A stretch of 64,000 nucleotides of DNA from Plantactinospora mayteni (GCF_016862935.1 NZ_BONX01000007.1:62001-126000); one strand, 5' to 3'; positions 1 through 8,729 are shown, counted from the first letter of the stretch. The notes: generated by a model from the sequence alone, not told the origin. A program made the numbers and translations.

Positions 1-1
1 C

Positions 2-1501
2 GGGGTGCCGTTCGAGGTACGCACCGCCGCACCGAGCGACGCGATCACCAGCGCGGGCCGGGCCGGCCAGTACATCCTGCCCAGCCGGGACCTGGTGGTG
101 CACGACATCGAGGTGGCGGTCGAGGGGGCCCAGCTCGACGGCATGGTCTGCCTCGCCTCCTGCGACAAGACCGCGCCCGCACACCTGATGGCCGCCGCCC
201 GGCTCGACCTGCCGACCATCGTGCTGGCCTGTGGCTACCAGGCGACCGGCCGCTATCGGGGCGAACACGTCGACTTCGAGGACATCTTCCTGCGGGCCGG
301 GCACGTCGCCAGCGGCCGGCTCACCGTCGCCGAACTCGGCGAGATGAGTGAGTGCGCGATCGGCGGCCCCGGGGTCTGCGCCGGGATGGGTACCGCCAAC
401 TCGATGCACATCGCCTGCGAGGCGCTCGGGATGGCGATGGCCGGCAGCACCCCGGTACGGGCCAACGGCGACCGGATGTGGCGGGCGGTGCAGGCGGCCG
501 GTACCCGGATCGTGGAGCTGGTCACCGAGGACGTCCGGCCGAGGCAGATCCTCACCCCGGACGCGTTCCGCAACGCGGTGACCGCGATCCTGGCGGTCAG
601 CGGTTCGGTCAACTGCCTCAAGCATCTCCAGGCGGTCGCCGTGGAGGCCGGCCGCGACGTCGACATCTGGCGCCTCTTCGAGGAACTGGCCGGCGACGTA
701 CCGCTGCTGACCGGGGTCAAGCCGAACGGCGACCGGCACGTCGACGAGTTCGAGGACGCGGGCGGCACCCCGGCGCTGCTGAAGCAGCTCGCGCCGCTGC
801 TCCGGCTGGACGCGCCCACCGTCACCGGGCCCCGGCTCGGCGAACTGCTGTCGGACGTGCGGGTGGCCGACCCCGAGGTGATCCGCCCACTGGAGGACCC
901 GCTGGCCCGGCATCCGGCCATCGTCGTGGTCCGCGGCTCGCTGGCGCCGGACGGAGCGATCATCAAGCGTACGGTCGCCGACGACGCCCCGCTGCGGTTC
1001 CGGGGCCCGGCCCGGGTCTTCACCTCCCGCGAGGAGGGACTGACCGCGATCCGGCGCGGCGACGTACGCCGGGGCGAGGTACTGGTGCTGCGCGGGCTCG
1101 GCCTGCGCGGCTCGCCCGGGATGGGGCTGACCTCCGCCTTCGTCTTCGCGCTGGACGGCGCTGGCCTCGGCGAACACGTTGCCGTGATCACCGACGGGCA
1201 GCTCTCCGGCCTGGTCAACAAGGGGCTGGTGGTCGGCGAGGTGGCGCCGGAGGCGGCGACCGGCGGCCCGTTGGGGCTGGTCGAGGAGGGCGACGAGATC
1301 CTGGTCGACGTACCGGAGCGCCGCGTCGACCTGCTGGTGGACGAGAAGATCCTCGCCGCGCGCCGAGATCGACTCCCGCCACTCGTCCCGGCCGTCGGCT
1401 GCGGCTGGCTCGACGTGTACGCCCGCGAGGTCGGCCCGCTGACCGAGGGCGCCACCCTCGGCGGCCGGCCACCGCAAGCGACCGCCGACAGCGGTGGCTG
1501 A
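2..1501 (+). CDS. IlvD/Edd-family dehydratase, 5' end missing
   Basis: Belongs to the IlvD/Edd family of cytosolic Fe-S dehydratases, which act on dihydroxy acids or on sugar acids such as aldonates and 6-phosphogluconate. The frame is open from the first bases and homologues carry roughly 60 more N-terminal residues, so the start lies outside the window; 498 codons are visible. Family landmarks are the CDK cluster segment (Cys codon 161-163), the GPGVCAGMGTANS segment (Cys codon 376-378) and ITDGQLSG near the C-terminus. Where the family usually has VCDG with the first cluster cysteine, this protein reads PSDA (Ser codon 35-37). That divergence, and the two-component pair next door rather than ilv genes, make a sugar-acid dehydratase more likely than the valine-pathway enzyme. 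The substrate cannot be told. Confidence 0.85.
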   Translation, partial: GVPFEVRTAAPSDAITSAGRAGQYILPSRDLVVHDIEVAVEGAQLDGMVCLASCDKTAPAHLMAAARLDLPTIVLACGYQATGRYRGEHVDFEDIFLRAGHVASGRLTVAELGEMSECAIGGPGVCAGMGTANSMHIACEALGMAMAGSTPVRANGDRMWRAVQAAGTRIVELVTEDVRPRQILTPDAFRNAVTAILAVSGSVNCLKHLQAVAVEAGRDVDIWRLFEELAGDVPLLTGVKPNGDRHVDEFEDAGGTPALLKQLAPLLRLDAPTVTGPRLGELLSDVRVADPEVIRPLEDPLARHPAIVVVRGSLAPDGAIIKRTVADDAPLRFRGPARVFTSREEGLTAIRRGDVRRGEVLVLRGLGLRGSPGMGLTSAFVFALDGAGLGEHVAVITDGQLSGLVNKGLVVGEVAPEAATGGPLGLVEEGDEILVDVPERRVDLLVDEKILAARRDRLPPLVPAVGCGWLDVYAREVGPLTEGATLGGRPPQATADSGG

Positions 1502-1632
1502 ACAGGTGGCGACAGCGGCGGCTGATGAGCCAGTGGCGGTGGCGGTGGGCACTTGACGATCGCCATATCCTGGTCGAACCACGTTGTCGCTGGTCAGCGC
1601 GGCAATCGTCGGCCGGCGGGACAGGAAGGACC

Positions 1633-3453
1633 ATGACGACGGCGCTACCGCGAGCCCGGACCGGGGCCGCCGCCCCGGGGCCCGAGTTCGCGCTGCTCCA
1701 GGCCGTCGGACGGGTCGCGGCCGGCGGGCTGGCGCTGCTGGACGAGCGGCACCGGGTGGTCTGGCTCAGCCCCGGCGCGGCCAGCCTCTTCGGTGAGCCG
1801 GCGTCGGAACTGCTCGGCCGGCCCTGGCCGTGGGAGCTGACCCCGCTCGACGACACCCCACCGGACCACCCGGCACCAACAGAGCCCGGCGACGCCGCCG
1901 ACCTTCCTGGCGGAGCGCCCACCGACCTGCCCAGCCAGGCGCTCACGCATCTCGACGGCCAGACGCTGGCGAATCTGCCCGGCCGGGCGCTCACAGATCC
2001 CGACGGCCAGACGCTCGCCGACCTGCCCGGCCAGACGCTCGCCGATTCGCCCGGCCAGGCGCTCGCGGACGTGCTCGGCGGCCGGGAGCCGGGTCCGCAC
2101 GACGCCTGGGTCAGCCTGGACGGCTCGGGGACGCGCCGGGTGGTGCAGTACCGGGCCGCCTGGGTGCGGGTGGACGGGGCCCGGCGGGTGGTCGTGTCGA
2201 TCACCGACCTGACCGAGAGCCGCCGGCAGCAGCGGCGGCTGGCCGCCGTCGCCCGGGCCGCGTCGAGTGTCGCGGACGCGGGCCAGCTCAGCGCCACCCT
2301 CGACGCGCTGGCCCGGGCGGTCTTCGAGTCCACCGGGCTGGCCGCGGTGCAGATCCTCACCCTGCACGGCGAGGAGCGGGAACTGCGGATGATGGGCGAG
2401 GCCGGGTTCTTCGACATCGACGGCTTCAGCGAGAAGCTCGCCGAGTGCCGCCGCCGGGGCGCCGAACTCAAGATGCTCGAGGCCGCGGTGCGGTGCGAAC
2501 CGATCGTCGTACTGCATCGCAAGCCGGACATCATGGCGGATCCCGCCTGGGTACCCCTGCACGGGATCATGGGCGCGGTCGACTGGGACAGCTTCGTCAG
2601 CATGCCGCTGTCGGCCCGGGACTCCTGCGTGGGGGTGCTGAACGCCTTCTTCACCCCCGGCGAGGACCCCGGCCCGGCCGAACTGGAGTTCCTGACCGCC
2701 ATCGCCGACCAGGCCGCGATGGCCGTCGACTACGCCGGACTGCTCGCCGCCTCCCGGGACGAGGCGCGCCGGGAGGAGCGCCAGCGCCTCGCCCGGGACC
2801 TGCACGACTCGGTGGTGCAACGGGTCTTCTCGATGCGGATGCAGTCCACCGCGCTCCGGGCCAGGATCAACCAGCGGGCGCCGGAGTCTGCCGGCGACCT
2901 CGGCCCGATCGCCGACGAGCTGATAACCCTTTCCCGGACGGCGCTGGCCGACCTCCGCGATCTGATCTTCGAGTTGCGCCCGGCCGAGCTGGTCGACGCC
3001 GGCCTGCTGGAGGTGCTCCGGATGCACGTGCGCTCCACCGAGGCGCGTACCGGGATGAGGATCAGGATCGGGCTGCCGGAGTCGCTGGAGGGGGTACCGA
3101 CCGAGGCGCAGGAGGACCTGTACCGGATCGTCCAGGAGGCGCTGAACAATGTGGTGAAGCACGCCCGGGCGGAGACCGCCTGGGTCCGGTTGCGGGTCAC
3201 CGGGCCGGCCGGCGAAGGACTGGAACTCGACGTGCGGGACGACGGGTGCGGCGACGGCCGGCGCGGCAACCACACCCTGGGGCTCGGCCTGGTGTCGATG
3301 AAGGAACGCGCCCAGCGGTGGGGCGGGTCGCTCCAGGCGGGCCGACTGCCGAACGGCGGGTTCCAGGTCCGGGCCGTCTTCCCCCGACTGCTGGCCGGCG
3401 CCGAACCCGGTGCCGGCGACCGCGAGCAGAGGAGCCGGCTTGACCGACCGTGA
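1633..3453 (+). CDS. NarL-type sensor histidine kinase (PAS-like, GAF, HisKA_3, HATPase)
   Basis: Sensor kinase of 606 residues without membrane segments. The order is a PAS-like N-terminus (about residues 15-75), an octapeptide repeat tract (residues 99-146), a PAS-type tail ending in ITDLTESR, a GAF domain (about 205-375), a HisKA_3 dimerisation domain with the phospho-acceptor His391 in ARDLHDSVVQR, and a HATPase domain with its N box in EALNNVVKHA and G box in GLGLVSM. The ATG at 1633 follows AGGAAGGA at 1623-1630. The response-regulator gene overlaps its 3' end by 14 bases, so the two are co-translated. A soluble GAF sensor points to an intracellular or gas/redox signal; the ligand is unknown. 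The repeat tract is unusual for the family. Confidence 0.9.
   Translation: MTTALPRARTGAAAPGPEFALLQAVGRVAAGGLALLDERHRVVWLSPGAASLFGEPASELLGRPWPWELTPLDDTPPDHPAPTEPGDAADLPGGAPTDLPSQALTHLDGQTLANLPGRALTDPDGQTLADLPGQTLADSPGQALADVLGGREPGPHDAWVSLDGSGTRRVVQYRAAWVRVDGARRVVVSITDLTESRRQQRRLAAVARAASSVADAGQLSATLDALARAVFESTGLAAVQILTLHGEERELRMMGEAGFFDIDGFSEKLAECRRRGAELKMLEAAVRCEPIVVLHRKPDIMADPAWVPLHGIMGAVDWDSFVSMPLSARDSCVGVLNAFFTPGEDPGPAELEFLTAIADQAAMAVDYAGLLAASRDEARREERQRLARDLHDSVVQRVFSMRMQSTALRARINQRAPESAGDLGPIADELITLSRTALADLRDLIFELRPAELVDAGLLEVLRMHVRSTEARTGMRIRIGLPESLEGVPTEAQEDLYRIVQEALNNVVKHARAETAWVRLRVTGPAGEGLELDVRDDGCGDGRRGNHTLGLGLVSMKERAQRWGGSLQAGRLPNGGFQVRAVFPRLLAGAEPGAGDREQRSRLDRP
1927..2070 (+). repeat. 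24-bp minisatellite, six units, inside the kinase gene
   Basis: Six consecutive 24-bp units encode degenerate octapeptides of the form LPGQTLAD. Five unit boundaries are exact, so the array is a clean multiple of eight codons and leaves the reading frame intact. It lies between the PAS-like and GAF parts of the histidine kinase and probably forms a variable-length linker. Confidence 0.9.
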
Positions 3454-4114
3454 CAACCGGATCGGCGTACTCGTGGTGGACGACCACGCGGTGGTACGCC
3501 GTGGCCTGCGCGCGTACCTCGAGGTGGTGGACGGGATCGACGTGATCGCCGAGGCTGGTGACGGGCAGGAGGCGCTCGACCGGATCGCCCGGTTGACCAC
3601 CGAGCGGCGGGCGCCCGAGGTGGTGCTGATGGACCTCGTCATGCCCCGGATGGACGGGATCGCGGCGACCCGCGAGATCGCCCGCCGCCACCCCGAGGTA
3701 CGGGTGGTGGTGCTGACCAGCTTCGGCGAGGTGGAGCGGGTGCAGACGGCGTTGCAGGCCGGTGCCGCCGGTTACCTGCTCAAGGACGCCGAACCGGAGG
3801 AGGTCATGCAGGCCATCTTCGCGGCGGCCCGGGGCGAGGTGCACCTCGACGCGGCGGTGACCCGTCGACTGACCCGGCAGATGGTCTCCCGGGACGTCGG
3901 GCTCTCCGCGCTCACCCCACGGGAGCGGGACATCCTCGCCCTGGTCGCGCAGGGCCGGTCGAACCAGCAGATCGCCGAGCAGTTGGTGATCAGCGAGCGG
4001 ACCGCGCGTACCCACGTCAGTCACGTGCTGAGCAAGCTCAACCTCTCGTCGCGGACCCAGGCCGCGCTGGTCGCGATCCGGGAAGGGCTGGTGCCGCCAC
4101 CCGGCGCGGACTGA
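3440..4114 (+). CDS. NarL/LuxR-family response regulator
   Basis: Partner of the preceding kinase. The receiver domain has the acidic pair in LVVDDH, phospho-acceptor Asp65 in LMDLVMP, Thr/Ser in VLTSF and Lys in YLLKDA. The C-terminal LuxR helix-turn-helix (from about residue 155) begins LTPRERDIL and includes NQQIAEQLVISERT. I chose the TTG at 3440 because AGAGGAG sits 5 bases before it; a longer in-frame start exists at 3410 without a comparable ribosome site. The product is then 224 residues, normal for the family. It overlaps the kinase stop by 14 bases. It may control the adjacent aromatic-degradation genes, but only position supports that. Confidence 0.92.
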   Translation: MTDRDNRIGVLVVDDHAVVRRGLRAYLEVVDGIDVIAEAGDGQEALDRIARLTTERRAPEVVLMDLVMPRMDGIAATREIARRHPEVRVVVLTSFGEVERVQTALQAGAAGYLLKDAEPEEVMQAIFAAARGEVHLDAAVTRRLTRQMVSRDVGLSALTPRERDILALVAQGRSNQQIAEQLVISERTARTHVSHVLSKLNLSSRTQAALVAIREGLVPPPGAD

Positions 4115-4216
4115 CGCCGAACGCGACGGATGACGTAGCCGGACTGCTCCAGAGTGTCCGTCGGGTGCCGTCATTCGCGTGAGGCCCATGCCCGTTCGGC
4201 CGACCTAGTCTCGCCG

Positions 4217-4305
4217 TGAACCTCTTTTCGACCTCCCCGTCGCGGGTCCCGCGGCCCCGGGAAACGCGGGGCGCGGGCACGCGCCGCCCAGGTCGGAAAC
4301 GTTCG
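4217..4305 (+). repeat. Palindrome-ended interspersed element, copy A (89 bp)
   Basis: The left end TGAACCTCTTTTCGACCT is matched by an imperfect inverted copy at the right end (4291-4305). It shares ends, the CCCCG motif and a GC-rich core with copies at 11569-11660 and 37012-37103, and is in the same orientation as the latter. It lies between the response regulator and the reductase gene, in 235 bases otherwise without a gene. No transposase is encoded, so it resembles a MITE or a repetitive palindromic element. Confidence 0.75.
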
Positions 4306-4349
4306 GTGCCGGGGGAGGAAGGCTCCCCCGCCGGCCGGGAGGGACTTCG

Positions 4350-5354
4350 TTGGCGGTGGGACCAGCAGCGCCGGCCCGGGTGGCACCCGTCTCCCGGGTG
4401 CCGGGCCCGGCCGAGCCGATCGACGTCACAGTGGTCGGCCGTCGGATGGCCGCCGCCGACGTCGTCGAGCTGACCGTGGCCCGACCGGCGACCGAGCCGC
4501 TTCCACAGTGGACTCCCGGCGCCCACGTCGACGTCCTGTTGCCGACCGGAGCGGTCCGGCAGTACTCGCTCTGCGGCGACCCGGCCGACGACCGGAGCTG
4601 GCGGCTGGGCGTACTGCGGGAGCCGGCCGGACGTGGCGGGTCCGGGTGGCTGTGTGAACACGCCGTCGAGGGGACCTCGCTGACCCTGCGCGGCCCCCGG
4701 AACAACTTCGCACTGGTCGACGCCGAGCGGTACGTCTTCGTCGCCGGCGGCGTCGGCATCACCCCGGTACTCCCGATGGTGCACGCGGCCGACCGCGCCG
4801 GCCGACCCTGGACGCTGTGGTACGGCGGACGCCACCGCTCTTCGATGGCCTTCCTCGACGAACTGACCCGGTACGGCGACCGGGTGCGGATCCGCCCCGA
4901 AGACGAGTCCGGCCTGCTCGACCTGGCCGGGGTACTGGCCGACGCCGGGCCGGGCACCCTGGTCTACTGCTGCGGGCCGGCCGGACTGATCGACGCGATG
5001 CAGAACCGCTGCCGGTCGCTGCCGGCCGGAACCCTGCGGGTCGAGCGGTTCACCGCCGTCAGCCAGCCGGTCGACGACGGGGCGGACCGGGACATCGAGG
5101 TGCTCTGCCAGGCGTCCGGGCTGACCGTCCCGGTGCCGGCCGGGTGCGGCATCCTCGACGCGGTACGCCGGGCCGGCCTGGACGTCCTCTCCTCCTGTAC
5201 CGAGGGGATCTGCGGAACCTGCGAGACGACGGTGCTCGACGGCGTGCCGGAGCACCGGGACTCGCTGCTGACCGAGGAGGAGCGGGCGGCCGGCGACACG
5301 ATGATGATCTGCGTTTCCCGGGCCCGCGGTGACCGTCTCGTCCTCGACCTCTGA
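4350..5354 (+). CDS. Phthalate-dioxygenase-reductase-type ferredoxin reductase
   Basis: Electron-transfer partner of a Rieske oxygenase, 334 residues. The order is a flavin-binding barrel with RQYSLCGDP (isoalloxazine/phosphate site), an NAD-binding domain with AGGVGITPVLPM and YCCGPAGLI, and a C-terminal plant-type [2Fe-2S] domain with Cys283, Cys288 and Cys291 in SCTEGICGTCE and Cys321 in MMICVS. This is the domain order of phthalate dioxygenase reductase and VanB. Translation probably starts at the TTG at 4350, preceded by GGGAGGGA. It passes electrons from NAD(P)H to the oxygenase encoded 83 bases downstream. Which pyridine nucleotide it uses cannot be read from the sequence. Confidence 0.93.
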   Translation: MAVGPAAPARVAPVSRVPGPAEPIDVTVVGRRMAAADVVELTVARPATEPLPQWTPGAHVDVLLPTGAVRQYSLCGDPADDRSWRLGVLREPAGRGGSGWLCEHAVEGTSLTLRGPRNNFALVDAERYVFVAGGVGITPVLPMVHAADRAGRPWTLWYGGRHRSSMAFLDELTRYGDRVRIRPEDESGLLDLAGVLADAGPGTLVYCCGPAGLIDAMQNRCRSLPAGTLRVERFTAVSQPVDDGADRDIEVLCQASGLTVPVPAGCGILDAVRRAGLDVLSSCTEGICGTCETTVLDGVPEHRDSLLTEEERAAGDTMMICVSRARGDRLVLDL

Positions 5355-5437
5355 GCCGTGGCCGCAGCGATGCCGTCGGCGAAGTGGGAGTACCCGGGCC
5401 GGGTCCGGGGCGTCCCGGAGACTGTCAAGGAGATCTG

Positions 5438-6481
5438 ATGCCACACGTGCAGAACGGCTGGTACCTGGCCGCCTGGTCCGACGAGGTCGGGCGTACGTTG
5501 ACCCAGCGGTGGATCGCCGGGAACCCGGTCTGCCTGTACCGACTGGGCGACGGTACCCCGGTCGCCCTGGAGGACCGCTGCCCGCACCGGAAGTTCCCGC
5601 TCTCGCTGGGCCGGCTCGACGGTGACGTGCTGGAGTGCAACTACCACGGCTACCGGTTCGACGGCACCGGCGCCTGCGTCGGCGTCGCCGAGCAGCAGGA
5701 CCGGCCCCGGGCCGCCGCCCGGCGGTTCCGGCTGCTGGAACGGGACGGCATCGTGTGGATCTGGCCCGGCGACCCGGATCGGGCCGACGAGTCGCAGCTT
5801 CCGGACACCTCCTGGCTGACCGATCCGAACTGGACACACGTCCAGGGCGTACTGCCGCTGAAGGCCCGGCACCTGCTGCTGGTGGAGAACCTGCTCGACC
5901 TGTCGCACGAGACGTTCCTGCACCCGACGACGATCGGCAACGCGGCGGTGGCCGCCACCCCGATCGAGGTCACCACCGCCGGCCCGAAGGTCTATTTCCA
6001 GCGCCGCATGATCGGGGTGCCGGCGCCGCCGTTCTACCAGAAGTCGATGGGGCTGACCGGACTGGTCGACCGCTGGCAGGACGGCGAGTTCCACCCGCCG
6101 GGGATCTTCGTGCTGAACATCCGGCTGGCCGCCACCGGCACCGAGGAGCCGGAGGGCTTCCACATGAAGGTCCTCTATGGAATGACCCCGGCCACCGAGC
6201 ACGAGTGCCACGACTTCTACGCGCTGGCCCGGGACTACGCGATCGACGACGAGCAGCTCACCACCTTCCAGCACGAGCAGCAGCTCGCGGTGATGGCCGA
6301 GGACGTGCAGGCGCTGGAGGTGCAGGAGGTCATGTACGCCACCGAGCGGCGCCGGGTGGCCGAGTCGAGCATCCGCTCCGACCTGGCCGCGCTGCGCGGC
6401 CGGCGAGTACTCCGGAAGATGCTGGCCGCCGAGGCGGCGGAGGAGGAAGCGGCGGCCGGTCGGATGCCGGCGGCCCGGTAG
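5438..6481 (+). CDS. Rieske non-haem iron oxygenase (VanA/O-demethylase-like)
   Basis: Terminal oxygenase of 347 residues. The Rieske [2Fe-2S] ligands are Cys48-x-His50 and Cys67-x2-His70 (RCPHR ... CNYHGY). The mononuclear iron triad is read as His157, His162 and a distal acid, in the segment ENLLDLSHETFLHP, with Asp154 as the bridging aspartate. Length and motif spacing match the single-component-alpha aromatic O-demethylases (vanillate and dicamba type) better than ring dioxygenases with beta subunits; no beta subunit gene is nearby. The ATG at 5438 follows AAGGAGA. The next gene removes formaldehyde, the product expected from oxidative O-demethylation. The substrate is inferred to be a methoxylated aromatic acid. 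Confidence 0.92.
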   Translation: MPHVQNGWYLAAWSDEVGRTLTQRWIAGNPVCLYRLGDGTPVALEDRCPHRKFPLSLGRLDGDVLECNYHGYRFDGTGACVGVAEQQDRPRAAARRFRLLERDGIVWIWPGDPDRADESQLPDTSWLTDPNWTHVQGVLPLKARHLLLVENLLDLSHETFLHPTTIGNAAVAATPIEVTTAGPKVYFQRRMIGVPAPPFYQKSMGLTGLVDRWQDGEFHPPGIFVLNIRLAATGTEEPEGFHMKVLYGMTPATEHECHDFYALARDYAIDDEQLTTFQHEQQLAVMAEDVQALEVQEVMYATERRRVAESSIRSDLAALRGRRVLRKMLAAEAAEEEAAAGRMPAAR

Positions 6482-6550
6482 CCGCCCGGCGAGCAGGACG
6501 GGCGGGACGAGTACGGCGAGCGGACGACGAGACGACGGGAGAGGGTGGCG

Positions 6551-7774
6551 ATGGCAGGCAACCGGGCGGTGGCGTACGTCGAGCCGGGCAGGGTCGAGGT
6601 GCAGGAGATCCCGTACCCGACGCTGGAACTGCGGGACGGGCCGGGGGTGCACCCGGCCAACGTCGGCCGGCAGTGCCAGCACGGGGTGATCCTGAAGGTG
6701 GTCACCACCAACATCTGCGGCAGCGACCAGCACATGGTGCGGGGCCGGACCAGTGCGCCCCGCGACCTGGTACTCGGGCACGAGATCCTCGGCGAGGTGG
6801 TCGAGGTGGGCCGGGACGTCGAGTTCGTCAAGCTCGGCGACCTCTGCTCGGTGCCGTTCAACATCGCCTGCGGCCGGTGCCGCAACTGCAAGGAGGGCAA
6901 GACCGGGATCTGCCTCACCGTCAACCCGGATCGCCCCGGGTCGGCGTACGGCTATGTCGACATGGGCGGCTGGGTCGGCGGCCAGGCCGAGTACGTGATG
7001 GTGCCGTACGCGGACTGGAACCTGCTCCGGTTTCCCGACCGCGACCAGGCGATGGCGAAGATCCTCGACCTGACGATGCTGTCGGACATCTTCCCGACCG
7101 GCTTCCACGGCGCCGTCACCGCCGGGGTCCGGCCCGGATCCACCGTGTACGTCGCCGGGGCCGGTCCGGTCGGGCTGGCCGCCGCGGCCGGTGCCCGGCT
7201 GCTCGGCGCGGCAGTGGTGATCGTCGGCGACCTCGTCCCGGACCGGCTGGACCGGGCCCGCAAGGCCGGCTTCGAGGCGGTGGACGTCTCGCTCGGCGAC
7301 CCGAAGGACCAGATCGCGCAGCTTCTCGGCGTACCCGAGGTGGACGCCGCGGTCGACGCGGTCGGCTTCGAGGCGCGCGGTCATGGTGCCGGTGCGGCCC
7401 AGGAGGCACCGGCCACCGTGCTGAACTCCCTGATGGAACTGACCGCGGCCGGCGGCGCCATCGGCATCCCCGGGCTGTACGTCACCGAGGACCCCGGCGC
7501 GGTCGACGAGCCGGCCCGGCGCGGCTCGCTCAGCCTCGGCCTCGGCACCGGATGGGCGAAGTCGCTCTCCTTCACCACCGGCCAGTGCCCGGTGATGCGC
7601 TACAACCGGGGACTGATGACGGCGATCCTGCACGACCGGGTCTCGATCGCCGACGTCGTCGGCGCCACCGTGATCTCGCTCGACGACGCGCCCCGGGGCT
7701 ACGCGGACTTCGACGGCGGTGCCGCCCGTAAGTACGTCATCGACCCGCACGGCCTGGTCGGGAGCACCGCATGA
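6551..7774 (+). CDS. fdhA: Glutathione-independent formaldehyde dehydrogenase
   Basis: Zinc medium-chain dehydrogenase of 407 residues that closely follows the Pseudomonas FdhA pattern: N-terminal NRAVAYVEPG, catalytic-zinc segment ICGSDQHMVRG and GHE, and four structural-zinc cysteines in CGRCRNCKEGKTGIC. The nucleotide fold has AGAGPVGLAAAAGA. This subfamily oxidises formaldehyde with tightly bound NAD and needs no glutathione or mycothiol. The ATG at 6551 is 5 bases after GGAGAGGG; a GTG at 6545 is possible. It sits 69 bases after the Rieske oxygenase and shares 4 bases (ATGA) with the hydrolase, so it is part of the same operon, probably clearing formaldehyde from demethylation. Other short aldehydes are possible substrates. 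Confidence 0.93.
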   Translation: MAGNRAVAYVEPGRVEVQEIPYPTLELRDGPGVHPANVGRQCQHGVILKVVTTNICGSDQHMVRGRTSAPRDLVLGHEILGEVVEVGRDVEFVKLGDLCSVPFNIACGRCRNCKEGKTGICLTVNPDRPGSAYGYVDMGGWVGGQAEYVMVPYADWNLLRFPDRDQAMAKILDLTMLSDIFPTGFHGAVTAGVRPGSTVYVAGAGPVGLAAAAGARLLGAAVVIVGDLVPDRLDRARKAGFEAVDVSLGDPKDQIAQLLGVPEVDAAVDAVGFEARGHGAGAAQEAPATVLNSLMELTAAGGAIGIPGLYVTEDPGAVDEPARRGSLSLGLGTGWAKSLSFTTGQCPVMRYNRGLMTAILHDRVSIADVVGATVISLDDAPRGYADFDGGAARKYVIDPHGLVGSTA

Positions 7775-8478
7775 GCACGTTCGTGCTGGTGCACGGTGCC
7801 TGGCACGGCGGCTGGTGCTGGCGACGGGTCACCCCGCTGCTGCGGGCGGCCGGCCACGAGGTGCTGACGCCGACGCTGACCGGGGTCGGCGACCGGGCAC
7901 ACCTGATCAGCCCGCTGGTCGGGCTGGAGACCCACGTCGAGGACGTGCTCCGGACGATCGACGTGGAGACCGAGGCCGACGGCGAGGTGGTGCTGGTCGG
8001 GCACAGCTACGCCGGACTGGTGGTCACCGGGGTCGCCGACCGGCGGCCGGCGAAGGTGGCCCGGCGGATCTACCTCGACGCCTTCCTGCCGGCCGACGGC
8101 GAGTCCGGGATCGGGCTGCTGCCCGAGCGGATCGCCGGGCACTACCGGGACTCGGTCGCCGGTGCCGGGCACGGCTGGCTGATCCCGCCGCGCTCGCTCC
8201 AGGTGCTCGGCGTCACCGAACCGGAGGACCTGGCCTGGCTCGCCCCGAGGCTGACCCCGCACCCGTGGCGCAGCTACACCGAACCGCTGCGGATCGGTAC
8301 CGCCGTCGACAAGGTGCCCGGGGCGTTCGTCGAGTGTGTCGACTGGATGCGGGTCTTCACCCCGTACGCCGGGCGGGCCCGGGAGCGTGGCTGGCCGGTG
8401 GTGGAACTGCCTACCGGGCACGAGGCGATGGTGACCGCCCCGAAGGCGCTCGCCGAGACACTGCTGCGACTGCGATGA
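7771..8478 (+). CDS. Alpha/beta hydrolase (esterase, salicylate-esterase-like)
   Basis: Cytosolic alpha/beta hydrolase of 235 residues. It has the oxyanion-hole motif LVHGAWHGGWCW near the N-terminus, nucleophile Ser79 in VGHSYAG and the catalytic His near the C-terminus (about residue 217, PTGHEAM). This short, cap-poor form is that of the hydroxynitrile-lyase/methyl-salicylate-esterase group. The start overlaps the fdhA stop by ATGA and its own stop overlaps the next small gene the same way, which ties it to the aromatic operon. It may hydrolyse an aromatic ester or lactone entering the pathway; that role is inferred from position only. Confidence 0.9.
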   Translation: MSTFVLVHGAWHGGWCWRRVTPLLRAAGHEVLTPTLTGVGDRAHLISPLVGLETHVEDVLRTIDVETEADGEVVLVGHSYAGLVVTGVADRRPAKVARRIYLDAFLPADGESGIGLLPERIAGHYRDSVAGAGHGWLIPPRSLQVLGVTEPEDLAWLAPRLTPHPWRSYTEPLRIGTAVDKVPGAFVECVDWMRVFTPYAGRARERGWPVVELPTGHEAMVTAPKALAETLLRLR

Positions 8479-8729
8479 CGAACGGACCGGACGCCGGGGT
8501 CCGGCCGGCGGACGGGCCGGCGGTGCCGGAGTTCTCCGCCACCTGGACGCCCGGGTCGACCGACCTCACCGGTACCTGCTTCTGCGGCGCCCGGCACCAG
8601 GACCCGGACCCGGTGGCGATGTGGGACTGGCTGGACGGCCACCCGCAGAGCCACCACGCCGGCCCGGACCGAGAGGGAGGCGCCAGGTCGCCCACCATGG
8701 CCGGCCCGGACCGAGAGGGAGGACTGTGA
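8475..8729 (+). CDS. Small translationally coupled protein of the aromatic operon
   Basis: An 84-residue frame whose ATG overlaps the hydrolase stop (ATGA) and whose end is 23 bases before the dioxygenase start. It has an acidic N-terminal half, then TCFCGARHQDPDP and MWDWLDGHP, giving a single CxC/His cluster, and a tail containing AGPDREGG twice because of a 23-bp duplication. I do not recognise a family. Coupling on both sides and codon use like its neighbours argue that it is translated. A role as an accessory subunit or metal-binding partner of the dioxygenase is possible but unsupported. Confidence 0.65.
   Translation: MTNGPDAGVRPADGPAVPEFSATWTPGSTDLTGTCFCGARHQDPDPVAMWDWLDGHPQSHHAGPDREGGARSPTMAGPDREGGL
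8658..8722 (+). repeat. 23-bp direct repeat at the end of the small coupled gene
   Basis: Two perfect 23-bp copies, beginning GCCGGCCCGGACC, lie at 8658-8680 and 8700-8722, 42 bases apart, so the frame is kept. Each ends in GAGAGGGAGG, a ribosome-site-like string; the second stands about 30 bases before the dioxygenase ATG at 8753. Confidence 0.9.

Noticed and set aside
352-1632. A long + strand frame continuous with the first histidine kinase, extending it upstream by about 427 codons
   Set aside because: It runs out of frame through the IlvD/Edd gene and has Arg/Gly-rich shadow composition. The kinase has a strong ribosome site and ATG at 1633.
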